Assembly (NCBI RefSeq): GCF_022489025.1
Contig: NZ_JAKVTG010000007.1
Span: 62,001-126,000 of the forward strand
From: Planococcus halocryophilus
GTDB taxonomy: Bacteria > Bacillota > Bacilli > Bacillales_A > Planococcaceae
Length of the DNA: 64,000 bases
Direction: 5' to 3'
Positions 32,070 through 39,715 of this stretch are shown piece after piece. How positions within the stretch are numbered: position 1 is the stretch's first letter; every line of letters begins with the position of its first letter. The translations under genes and the position numbers were made by a program. Below the pieces are notes generated by a model, which saw nothing but the letters and a program-made list of their open reading frames with translations, had not been told where the DNA came from and searched no databases.

Positions 32070-32426
32070 TCATTTCCGGTTTAATTCCACCGCATCCCAA
32101 ATCAATAGCTTCAGTTCATCGCTCTTAATTTCGTCGGTCCGGTTCAAGCGAACGTGCCGCATTTTTTTGCCGTCACCTTCGAGTAGATTGGATTCGTCGC
32201 GAAGTTCCGCGCCGCGGTAAAAGCCGAAATTGACATGACCTTTAGCCGTTTGCATATAGCACACAAGACCTTCTTTGGCGTAACTCGGCTTGTCCCATTT
32301 AAAGCCTTCGTCCATTTCTGGATAAGCTTCGAATACCAATGTGCGAAGTTCTGAAACGATGTCTTGTACTGGGTTTTCTAGCCCTTCGATAAATTCATCT
32401 ACTTGCGGATCTTTGACTGGATGCAT
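32070..32426 (-). CDS. DUF1801 domain protein (YdhG/YobT-like)
   Basis: A 118-residue DUF1801 protein: an N-terminal helix pair (VDEFIEGLENPVQDIVSELR), GFKWDKPSYAKEGLVCYMQ, FGFYRGAEL and a C-terminal helix. The family has an iron-chaperone/YdhG-like fold with no defined activity. The start at 32426 follows AAGGGGAA. It lies 13 bases after the XRE-cupin regulator gene and is probably its operon partner. Confidence 0.82.
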   Translation of the reverse strand: MHPVKDPQVDEFIEGLENPVQDIVSELRTLVFEAYPEMDEGFKWDKPSYAKEGLVCYMQTAKGHVNFGFYRGAELRDESNLLEGDGKKMRHVRLNRTDEIKSDELKLLIWDAVELNRK

Positions 32427-32439
32427 AGACAGATTCCCC

Positions 32440-32958
32440 TTAATTCGTTTTGGATGATACGAGTAAAAATTGTACATCGTGCTCCGTTAAGTTAAACCAA
32501 TAATGTCTTTTACGTGCATCAAACATGATGGATTGTCGCTTGGTAAGTTCGGTACGTTCGCCGTCCACCTCGACAGTTAACACCCCATCCAATACGAATA
32601 AAAACTCATAACCACTATGAGCAAATGGATTACCTTCGGATTCAGCAGGTTTCATAGTCACCAGCATCGGGACTAAATTTGCTTCTTTAACGCCGTGTGA
32701 CAAATCTTTGTAGTGGAATTTTTCGAGTCGAGATTCCCAATCGGTTTTTTCGGTTTCATTAGCGAAAAAAAGACTAGGGTCGACATTTAAAGCATCTGCT
32801 ATTTTCCGCAGCGATTCTAATGTCACGCTCGATTTTCCGCGTTCGACTTGCGATAAGAAGCTAATGGAGACATTGGTTTGCTCTGCTAACTCTTTCAAGG
32901 TCAATTTGCGCTCCTTGCGAAGATTTTTTAATGTTACCCCAATTGTTCCGTTCGACAT
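32440..32958 (-). CDS. XRE-family regulator with C-terminal cupin
   Basis: A 172-residue regulator: HTH_3 (about 8-62; LKELAEQTNVSISFLSQVERGKSSVTLESL) and a small cupin beta-barrel (about 95-170; SGYEFLFVLDGVLTVEVDG) that usually senses a small ligand. This architecture (PuuR/SinR-cupin type) often controls amino acid or polyamine catabolism. It is divergent from the MFS transporter and ornithine-cyclodeaminase-like genes, its likely targets. RBS GAGGGG; start at 32958 gives MSNGTIGVTLKNLR. Confidence 0.88.
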   Translation of the reverse strand: MSNGTIGVTLKNLRKERKLTLKELAEQTNVSISFLSQVERGKSSVTLESLRKIADALNVDPSLFFANETEKTDWESRLEKFHYKDLSHGVKEANLVPMLVTMKPAESEGNPFAHSGYEFLFVLDGVLTVEVDGERTELTKRQSIMFDARKRHYWFNLTEHDVQFLLVSSKTN

Positions 32959-32971
32959 GCAGAAACCCCTC

Positions 32972-33063
32972 TTTACTAAATGTTCTGTCTCTATCATAAC
33001 GTACATACGCTGAAAATAAAATTTAAGAAGGTTATTGACAGAATATTGCTAACTGACTAAACT
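32972..33063. promoter_or_regulatory. Divergent control region: promoter plus paired operator-like motif
   Basis: TTGACA (33035-33040), 17 bases and TAAACT (33058-33063) form a promoter for the MFS gene. GACAGAATATTGCTAAC overlaps it (33037-33053). The inverted counterpart TTTACTAAATGTTCTGTC lies at 32972-32989, in the leader of the regulator gene. The pair is a candidate binding site for the XRE-cupin regulator. Confidence 0.5.
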
Positions 33064-33119
33064 GTTGAAAAGGGAGAATTAAAGTGTCACTTCAATTTAT
33101 TCGTAAAGGGGAAGTTAGA

Positions 33120-34433
33120 ATGGATAAAAAGCAAACACGCAAAGTTTTAACGGCAAGTCTTGTGGGGAGTTCGATTGAATGGTTTGATTATTTTTTATAC
33201 GGCACCATGGCAGCATTAGTATTTAACCAATTATTTTTTGTCAACGAAGATCCAACAGTTGGGTTAATGCTCGCTTATGCATCTTTTGCATTATCATTCT
33301 TTATTCGTCCATTTGGTGGCATTATCTTCAGTCACATCGGCGACCGCATTGGCCGCAAAAAGACATTGGTTATCACGTTGAGTTTAATGGGCTTTGCAAC
33401 GTTCGCAATGGGTTTATTGCCAACTTATCAAGCAATTGGAGTTGCAGCACCAATTTTGTTAATCACACTTCGTTTAATCCAAGGACTTGGGATTGGTGGA
33501 GAATGGGGTGGCGCATTACTACTTGCGACAGAATATGCACCACCTGAAAGACGCGGATTTTTTGGAAGCATCCCACAAATGGGTGTTACGATCGGGATGG
33601 TCATGGGAACTTTGGCGCTTTACTTGATGACTTTATTGCCAGAAGCGGCATTTATGAGCTGGGGCTGGCGCGTACCGTTTATCTTGAGTGCGTTTCTTGT
33701 TTTATTTGGTTTATGGATTCGTAAAGGCATCGACGAAACACCGGAATTTAAAGCAGTGAAAGCATCTGGAGAAATTCCGAAATTGCCGATTGTCGATACA
33801 TTAAAATATCACTGGCGTGAAGTGTTAATCGCCATTGGGGCAAAAGTTGTTGAAACAGCACCGTTTTATATTTTTGGTACGTTCGTTGTGTCTTACGCAA
33901 CAACAAATCTTGAGTTTTCAAGAACAGCAACACTCGCAGCAGTTATGATTGCAACGGTGATTACGACGATTTTGATCCCGATTATGGGTGCATTGTCTGA
34001 CCGTGTCGGACGTAAGAAAATGTACGTGACTGGCGCTGTAGCGATGGGCTTGTTCGCTTTCCCTTACTTCTGGATGTTGCAACAAGGTTCTGTACTATTG
34101 TTAATCGTTGCGACAATCATTGGACTAGGCGTTATTTGGGCGCCAATCACAGCAGTTCTTGGAACGATGTTCTCAGAGATTTTCGATGCAAAAGTTCGTT
34201 ACACGGGAGTTACATTAGGCTATCAAATTGGTGCAGCATTAGCAGGGGGAACAGCGCCTTTAGTGGCAACATTCTTGCTAGCGACATTCGATAACTCATA
34301 CGTGCCGGTAGCATTATATATCATGTTAACAGCCGTGATTTCGTTATTATCTATCTGGGCAGTAAAAGATTTAAGTGGCACACAAAAACAAGAAAAAGCA
34401 GCTACATTAGTAGCGAAGGAAAGCCGCGTTTAA
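33120..34433 (+). CDS. MFS transporter, metabolite:H+ symporter (MHS) family
   Basis: A 437-residue, 12-helix transporter. SSIEWFDYFLYG at the first helix, RPFGGIIFSHIGDRIGRKKTL (loop 2-3 signature), RLIQGLGIGGEWGGA and the second-half GALSDRVGRKKMY are classic for MHS/ProP-like symporters of carboxylates, betaines or amino acid derivatives. The start at 33120 has GGGGAAG upstream and matches the family; GTG at 33084 also has an RBS and would add 12 residues. It is co-directional with the cyclodeaminase-like gene 24 bases downstream, so it may import that enzyme's substrate. Confidence 0.88.
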   Translation: MDKKQTRKVLTASLVGSSIEWFDYFLYGTMAALVFNQLFFVNEDPTVGLMLAYASFALSFFIRPFGGIIFSHIGDRIGRKKTLVITLSLMGFATFAMGLLPTYQAIGVAAPILLITLRLIQGLGIGGEWGGALLLATEYAPPERRGFFGSIPQMGVTIGMVMGTLALYLMTLLPEAAFMSWGWRVPFILSAFLVLFGLWIRKGIDETPEFKAVKASGEIPKLPIVDTLKYHWREVLIAIGAKVVETAPFYIFGTFVVSYATTNLEFSRTATLAAVMIATVITTILIPIMGALSDRVGRKKMYVTGAVAMGLFAFPYFWMLQQGSVLLLIVATIIGLGVIWAPITAVLGTMFSEIFDAKVRYTGVTLGYQIGAALAGGTAPLVATFLLATFDNSYVPVALYIMLTAVISLLSIWAVKDLSGTQKQEKAATLVAKESRV

Positions 34434-34457
34434 GCGCATATTTTTAGGAGGGGTTTC

Positions 34458-35441
34458 ATGCTTATCATCAACGAACAACAGATTCAGCAACAATACGAAA
34501 TGAGTGACGCCATCCGCGACGTAACAGAAATGCTTCGGGCAAAAGAGCAGGGCCAGATTAATAACCCGCATCGCACCGTCCTTAGCTTTCCAGAACGCCA
34601 AGCCTCAGCACTTTATATGCCAAGTGCAGATATGGTCAATAAAATCTCAGGCGTGAAAATCGTCACCATCTTTCCGGAAAACCCGGCACAAAACAAGCCG
34701 ACGACTCAAGGGGTGATTCTTTTGTCAGACGGAGATAACGGAGAACATGTGGCAATGATGACGGCATCGTATTTAACGCGATTGCGCACAGGCGCACTTA
34801 GCGGAATTGCAACGGATTTGTTGGCACGAAAAGATAGTCGCGTACTGACAGTGATCGGTACAGGCGGCATGGCGTTCGAGCAAGTGCTTGGCGTATTAGC
34901 AGTGAGACCCATCAAAAAAATAATTTTGGTAAACCGCACACCGGAAAAAGCACAGCGGTTTGGTGAACGGCTTGTTGAATTCGGTATCGATATTCCGTAC
35001 ACAGTCGAACCAAACGTGTCATCTGCCGTTCAGCAAGCAGACATCATTTGCTGCGCCACCCGTTCGAACGATCCGGTGTTTAACGGAGACGATTTAAAAC
35101 CAGGTACGCACATTAACGGCGTCGGTTCTTATTTGCCAAGCATGCGCGAAGTCGATGAAACGACCATCTTGCGCGCTGACAAAATCGTCGCTGACGACTT
35201 ACCAGGCGTTAAAGACGAAGCAGGCGAATTAATCCACACCGTTAAAACGGGCGCCTGGTCATTCGATCAACTGCATGCAGAACTTGGGCAAATCGTTGTA
35301 GAAACTGCTGCAGGCCGTGAGTCGGAATCGGAAATCACCTTCTTCAAATGCGTTGGCGCCGCTTATTTTGATCTCGCTGTAGCCAAAGGTGTTTACAGCA
35401 AAATAAAAGCAAATGGTACGGGCATAGAAGTAGAGATGTAA
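34458..35441 (+). CDS. Ornithine cyclodeaminase / mu-crystallin family protein
   Basis: A 327-residue NAD(P)-dependent enzyme: ISGVKIVTIFPENP, RTGALSGIATDLLAR, the Rossmann segment TVIGTGGMAFEQVLGVLAV, NRTPEKAQRFGERL, and NGVGSYLPSMREVDE. The family includes ornithine cyclodeaminase, alanine dehydrogenase, ketimine reductase and opine-type enzymes, so the reaction is uncertain. RBS TAGGAGGGG. With the MFS transporter and the divergent cupin regulator it forms a probable amino-acid-derivative catabolic unit. Confidence 0.88.
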   Translation: MLIINEQQIQQQYEMSDAIRDVTEMLRAKEQGQINNPHRTVLSFPERQASALYMPSADMVNKISGVKIVTIFPENPAQNKPTTQGVILLSDGDNGEHVAMMTASYLTRLRTGALSGIATDLLARKDSRVLTVIGTGGMAFEQVLGVLAVRPIKKIILVNRTPEKAQRFGERLVEFGIDIPYTVEPNVSSAVQQADIICCATRSNDPVFNGDDLKPGTHINGVGSYLPSMREVDETTILRADKIVADDLPGVKDEAGELIHTVKTGAWSFDQLHAELGQIVVETAAGRESESEITFFKCVGAAYFDLAVAKGVYSKIKANGTGIEVEM

Positions 35442-35450
35442 AGTTGAGTG

Positions 35451-35488
35451 ATCCCCCAAGCGGCGTATGTTGCTTGGGGGATTTTTTT
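35451..35488 (+). terminator. Intrinsic terminator after the cyclodeaminase-like gene
   Basis: ATCCCCCAAGC / GCTTGGGGGAT, 11-bp perfect stem, then seven T residues. Confidence 0.92.
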
Positions 35489-35509
35489 GTTGGGGAGTGT
35501 GGAAGGGGG

Positions 35510-35917
35510 ATGTGAAGTTTTGGGGTCTTTACCTGAACTTTTGAACTCTTTACATGAACTTTTGAAGTTTATACATGAACTTTTAGAGTCTTTACCGGGA
35601 TGGCGATTTATACATGAATTTTTGAGCTCTTTACCTGAACTTTTCGCACTCTTACCTGAACTTTTGAAGCTTATACCTGAACTTTTAGAGTCTTTACCGG
35701 GATGGCTATTTATACATGAATTTTTGAGCTCTTTACCTGAACTTTTCGCACTCTTACCTGAACTTTTAGAGCTTATACCTGAACTTTTAGCATCCTTACA
35801 TGGATAGCGATTTATACCTGAATTTTTGAGCTCTTTACATGAATTTTCGAAGTCTTAACCTGAACTTTTAATGCTTTAACCTGAACTTTTAAAGCCTTTA
35901 AAGAGATCAAAATCGCT
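35510..35917 (+). repeat. Array C2: four 102-bp modules, 20 units
   Basis: TAC marks of the unit TAC(C/A)TGAACTTTTGAGNNCTT lie at about 35510 (degenerate), then 35530, 35551, 35572, 35593, 35611, 35632, 35653, 35674, 35695, 35713, 35734, 35755, 35776, 35797, 35815, 35836, 35857, 35878 and 35899. Every step is 21 bp except the step after each fifth unit, which is 18. The fifth unit differs (TACCGGGATGGCGATTTA) and recurs exactly 102 bp apart (35593, 35695, 35797). The array fills the 580-base gap after the cyclodeaminase-like gene; about 70 bases beyond it hold nothing recognisable. Confidence 0.95.
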
Positions 35918-35990
35918 ACACCAACTTCTCAACATATTTTCTTACAAAAAATTCGCTTTTTCATAATTTATTTGTATAATGATGGAAAGT

Positions 35991-36023
35991 AAAAAAAGCA
36001 ACGCGTCAGAGCGCATTGCTTTT
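35991..36023 (-). terminator. Intrinsic terminator of the acetyltransferase gene
   Basis: AAAAGCA(A)CGC pairs with GCG(CA)TTGCTTTT around TCAGA. The minus strand continues into a T tract. The stem overlaps the stop codon of the gene. Confidence 0.75.
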
Positions 36024-36582
36024 ATTCCTCTATTTGCTTAATGATTCGTGCGGGATTGCCACCTACCAACATATTGGCGGGCACGTCTTGAGTAACAACG
36101 GCGCCAGCTGCGATAATTGCATTGTCGCCAATCGTGATGCCGGGATTAATAATGGCGCGACCGCCGATCCAGACATTGTCGCCGATTGTGACGGGTTTAC
36201 CAAATTCTTTGCCAGAGTTTCGCGCTGTGGCATTTAGCGGGTGAGTCGCTGTGTATATATGAACTCCCGGAGCAATCATGCAATTGTCGCCGATCCGGAT
36301 TTCGCATACATCAAGAAACACGCAGTCGAAATTGGCATAAAAATTATCGCCGACGTGAATGTTATATCCGTAATCACATCGAATGGTTGGTTCGACGTGA
36401 ATCATATCGCCGGTCGAGCCTAGTAATTTTTTCAGCAAATCTGCACGATCTTGGCCGTCCATTTCGGTAGTTTCGTTGAACAGTCGACTAAGTCGGCGAG
36501 CGTTCATGCGATTTTGGCGCAAGGTCGAATCAGCCGGATCGTACATTTCACCAGCGAGCATTTTGTCTTTTTCCGTCATCAT
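36022..36582 (-). CDS. Maltose/galactoside O-acetyltransferase family, hexapeptide repeat
   Basis: A 186-residue LacA/Maa-type acetyltransferase: N-terminal helical Mac domain ([22 protein letters not shown]), then left-handed beta-helix hexapeptides ([22 protein letters not shown] with the catalytic His, [33 protein letters not shown]) and the closing GGNPARIIK. It transfers acetyl from acetyl-CoA to a sugar hydroxyl. RBS GGGGAGG. Neighbouring genes do not name the sugar. Confidence 0.92.
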   Translation of the reverse strand: MMTEKDKMLAGEMYDPADSTLRQNRMNARRLSRLFNETTEMDGQDRADLLKKLLGSTGDMIHVEPTIRCDYGYNIHVGDNFYANFDCVFLDVCEIRIGDNCMIAPGVHIYTATHPLNATARNSGKEFGKPVTIGDNVWIGGRAIINPGITIGDNAIIAAGAVVTQDVPANMLVGGNPARIIKQIEE

Positions 36583-36697
36583 TTGTTAGCCTCCCCGAAA
36601 AAATACTGGTAAATCGATTGTATCATAGCTAATTTCAAAAATATTTAGTAAACTTATGGAATATTCTTTATAATAGAGAGAGACAGGAGTGAAAGTT

Positions 36698-37339
36698 ATG
36701 AAAGCAATTAACAACAAAGTCGTAGGTTACAAGGGGATTGAAGTACCTTATACCGTGATGCTAACGGAAGATTACACAAAAAAATTGGCTATTTTCTTGC
36801 CAGGTGCTGGATATACAACAAAAAGTCCGCTTTTCCATTTCGCAGAAGAAATTTTCTTGAATGCAAATTACGATGTGTTGCGAGTAAACTACCAATATAC
36901 GGACAAAGCATATGACGAGTTCACGATGACTGAATTGAACGAAGCGATTGTTCACGATGTGCGTTTAGTAATTAGCCAAGTGCTTAAAGGAAGAAACTAT
37001 CAAGACTTTTACTTGGTCGGCAAATCGCTTGGCACGATTGCGATGGGAACTGAAATGCTGCGCCCAGAATTTAGCGATGCTAAAGCTGTGTGGGTAACAC
37101 CATTACTAAATCAAGAACAGGTTCTCAACACAATGGTCAACAGCGAAAACGAAGCATTATGCTTTATTGGCGACAAAGATCGCTACTACTCAGCAGGTGC
37201 GTTCGAGCTGTTAAAAGCAAACTCAAATTTAAAATCGACACTATTGCCAGACATTAATCACCGCTTGGATTGCCAAAACGATCCACTCAAATCGATTGAT
37301 GCCTTGAAACAAATCATTGCTGGAATTAAAGAATTTTAA
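36698..37339 (+). CDS. Alpha/beta hydrolase
   Basis: A 213-residue hydrolase of minimal alpha/beta fold. The oxyanion strand reads LAIFLPGAGYTT, the nucleophile elbow YLVGKSLGTIAMG (Ser in G-K-S-L-G), an acid near FIGDKDRYYS and the His in LLPDINHRLD. The start at 36698 has CAGGAG at eight bases; GTG at 36689 overlaps that site. Small dienelactone-hydrolase/KANL3-like type; substrate unknown. Monocistronic with a terminator. Confidence 0.82.
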   Translation: MKAINNKVVGYKGIEVPYTVMLTEDYTKKLAIFLPGAGYTTKSPLFHFAEEIFLNANYDVLRVNYQYTDKAYDEFTMTELNEAIVHDVRLVISQVLKGRNYQDFYLVGKSLGTIAMGTEMLRPEFSDAKAVWVTPLLNQEQVLNTMVNSENEALCFIGDKDRYYSAGAFELLKANSNLKSTLLPDINHRLDCQNDPLKSIDALKQIIAGIKEF

Positions 37340-37345
37340 CAAATG

Positions 37346-37371
37346 AGCTGCCCTATTGGGTGGCTTTTTTT
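37346..37371 (+). terminator. Intrinsic terminator after the hydrolase gene
   Basis: AGCTGCCC / GGGTGGCT (two G-T pairs), loop TATT, and a run of T residues. Confidence 0.8.
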
Positions 37372-37420
37372 ATGGAATACTTGTTGGCCTTTATGTGAAC
37401 AAATGAAATCTCCGCTAAAT

Positions 37421-37451
37421 AAAAGAAGCCACCGAGTCATACTCGGTGGCT
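37421..37451 (-). terminator. Terminator of the msmX-like gene
   Basis: AGCCACCGAGT / ACTCGGTGGCT, 11-bp perfect stem with loop CAT. On the minus strand it runs into TTCTTTT. Confidence 0.85.
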
Positions 37452-37465
37452 AACAAAACTCTCGA

Positions 37466-38563
37466 TTAACGAATACGTAATTCAGAGTCGCCATCAAAGA
37501 AATGGGCTTTATTCATATCAAATGCAAGATCGATTGTAGATTCGGCTTCAACGTTAAAGCGAGAATCGACACGTGCGACGAAATCTTGGTCATCGATTTT
37601 CGAGTACAAGATGATTTCCGCACCCATCAATTCAGCAACATCGATATATGCTTGGAGCTTTGTATGTGGTGAATGTTCCAAGAATAGCGGCTCATCGTGA
37701 ATATCTTCAGGACGGATACCAAGAACAAGGTTTTTGCTTTCATAGCCTTGGTCTTGAAGCATTTTTAGTTTGCTTTCTGGAATAAGAACTTTGGAATCGC
37801 CCATGACAAAATGGCTACCAACTAATTTGCCTGTTAAAAAGTTCATAGAAGGAGAACCAATAAATCCGCCAACAAACATGTTTTCCGGTAAGTCGTAAAC
37901 TTCTTTTGGCGTACCGACTTGCTGAACAAAGCCATCTTTCATAACAACTAAACGAGTCGCCATTGTCATCGCTTCTGTTTGGTCATGTGTTACATAAACG
38001 GTCGTCGTTTGGAGACGGCGGTGTAATTTTTGGATTTCTGCGCGCATTTGCACACGTAGTTTGGCGTCAAGATTGGATAAAGGCTCATCCATCAAAAAGA
38101 CTTTAGCATCACGGACAATCGCACGGCCTAAAGCGACACGTTGACGCTGACCGCCTGATAGCGCTTTCGGTTTACGGTTTAAGTAATCGTCTAAACCTAA
38201 AATTTTTGAAGCGTTGGCAACACGTGCTTTAATCTCGTCTTTTTTCATTTTGCGTAATTTCAAACTAAACGCCATGTTTTCATATACAGTCATATGCGGG
38301 TACAATGCGTAGTTTTGGAAAACCATCGCGATGTCGCGGTCTTTTGGTGACACGTCGTTAACGCGTTTGTCTCCGATATATAAATCACCATCTGTAATAT
38401 CTTCTAATCCTGCGATCATGCGAAGTGTCGTTGACTTACCACAACCTGAAGGTCCAACTAGTACTAAAAACTCTTTATCGCGAATTTCTAAGTTAAAGTC
38501 TTGTACCGAAACTACACCTTTTTCGTATTCTTTTTTGATATTAACTAATGTTAAGCCCGTCAT
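37466..38563 (-). CDS. msmX: Sugar ABC importer ATPase, MsmX/UgpC type
   Basis: A 365-residue ATPase with Walker [17 protein letters not shown], signature [14 protein letters not shown], Walker [13 protein letters not shown], switch [12 protein letters not shown], and the C-terminal MalK-like regulatory domain ([13 protein letters not shown]). Such ATPases energise several carbohydrate importers. The binding protein and two permeases at 42.4-45.8 kb lack an ATPase of their own, so this is their likely partner. RBS GGGGG; transcribed after the PucR/CdaR-like regulator gene, 107 bases upstream, perhaps together. Confidence 0.92.
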   Translation of the reverse strand: MTGLTLVNIKKEYEKGVVSVQDFNLEIRDKEFLVLVGPSGCGKSTTLRMIAGLEDITDGDLYIGDKRVNDVSPKDRDIAMVFQNYALYPHMTVYENMAFSLKLRKMKKDEIKARVANASKILGLDDYLNRKPKALSGGQRQRVALGRAIVRDAKVFLMDEPLSNLDAKLRVQMRAEIQKLHRRLQTTTVYVTHDQTEAMTMATRLVVMKDGFVQQVGTPKEVYDLPENMFVGGFIGSPSMNFLTGKLVGSHFVMGDSKVLIPESKLKMLQDQGYESKNLVLGIRPEDIHDEPLFLEHSPHTKLQAYIDVAELMGAEIILYSKIDDQDFVARVDSRFNVEAESTIDLAFDMNKAHFFDGDSELRIR

Positions 38564-38670
38564 TTGGTTTCCCCCAATAATCTGTTTGTCGTTGGTAACA
38601 GCTTAACCGAATGACGATTGAGAGGAAATATCAAAATTGCCTAAAAATTTAAAGTTGTTTTTGTGCACAT

Positions 38671-39561
38671 TTACTTTTCAATCAATATCGCTAAGTAAAC
38701 GGCCAGCGCTTCATGGAATTTCCGAACGTCGATTCCGGTGTTTTCATAAAAACGATCAAAACGATATTGCAGGCTATTGCGATGCATATGCAAAGCTTTT
38801 GCCGTTTCTGAGATATTTAAGTTATTGCGAACAAAAACTTCAATCATTTTCATCGTTTCTTCATCGCCTTGATAAACTTGCAAAACCGATTGTTTTATTT
38901 CATTCTGGAGTGGTTCTGGTGTTTGATCAAGCAATAAATACGGAATGGCATCGGTATAACTGATAACGGTTTTTTTCGAATACAGGCTAACGGTTTTTGC
39001 ACCATCGACCATTGCCTGGTAATGGGGGACAGCACCGTCCAAACTTGCACGAAGTGGACCAACGAAAAAATGGATTTTGATATACAAATCGCTCATCAAC
39101 ACATCGATAATTTCATCGTAAGAAATCGGTCCGTCTTCTTTTGTGACGTATTCAACCAAAATTCCTTGATGGTCGTTTTCCCACAAAATCGGCACGTGCT
39201 GCGCATAAAAATCTTGAACCGCTTGTTTAAACGCTGCAGGGCTTATTTGTTTTTCTTGAATGGAAAAATGCACAAAGCGATACGGAGAATTTAATGGAAA
39301 CGGCTTAACGTCAGCGGAAAAAGCAGGATCAACCGCAGCCGACCACTTTTTTTCTTCGTCTGTCAGCACCGGAAACGTCGGATTATAAGGCGTTAAAAAT
39401 GTCGTAAGCAAAGACAAATCTCTTGGAGCAAGTTCGCTTTCGTGAATGCCTATAATCACGCCATCAGAAAATGAAAACCATTTATAGGTTGCATCTGAAG
39501 AAAGTGTGCTTTGGTCAAATAGTTGAAGCGAAGGATAGAGTTCTTTTAATTGATTGATCAT
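38671..39561 (-). CDS. PucR/CdaR-type helix-turn-helix regulator
   Basis: A 296-residue protein ending in the PucR C-terminal HTH_30 (about 240-292; FVRNNLNISETAKALHMHRNSLQYRFDRFYENTGID), the hallmark of CdaR/PucR sugar-acid and purine regulators. The N-terminal 230 residues lack GAF or PurR-like motifs that I can recognise. RBS AGAGGT. It is divergent from the alpha-glucosidase gene and upstream of the msmX-like gene, so it probably regulates this sugar locus. Confidence 0.82.
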   Translation of the reverse strand: MINQLKELYPSLQLFDQSTLSSDATYKWFSFSDGVIIGIHESELAPRDLSLLTTFLTPYNPTFPVLTDEEKKWSAAVDPAFSADVKPFPLNSPYRFVHFSIQEKQISPAAFKQAVQDFYAQHVPILWENDHQGILVEYVTKEDGPISYDEIIDVLMSDLYIKIHFFVGPLRASLDGAVPHYQAMVDGAKTVSLYSKKTVISYTDAIPYLLLDQTPEPLQNEIKQSVLQVYQGDEETMKMIEVFVRNNLNISETAKALHMHRNSLQYRFDRFYENTGIDVRKFHEALAVYLAILIEK

Positions 39562-39647
39562 CGAATACCTCTTTTCGCAATTTTAGCATTCTGAAGAATT
39601 GCATAATTTATTCATTATACAATAAAACCACAGTTTAAATTAAGTAG

Positions 39648-39675
39648 TTGGCAAAACAGCGGATTCATGTATGAT
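39648..39675 (+). promoter_or_regulatory. Promoter of the first alpha-glucosidase gene
   Basis: TTGGCA (39648-39653), a 16-bp spacer and TATGAT (39670-39675), 41 bp before the start codon, in the divergent gap with the PucR-type regulator. Confidence 0.6.
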
Positions 39676-39715
39676 GTTAGAATAGTAATCACTTTACAAG
39701 AAAAGGGGCATCTTG

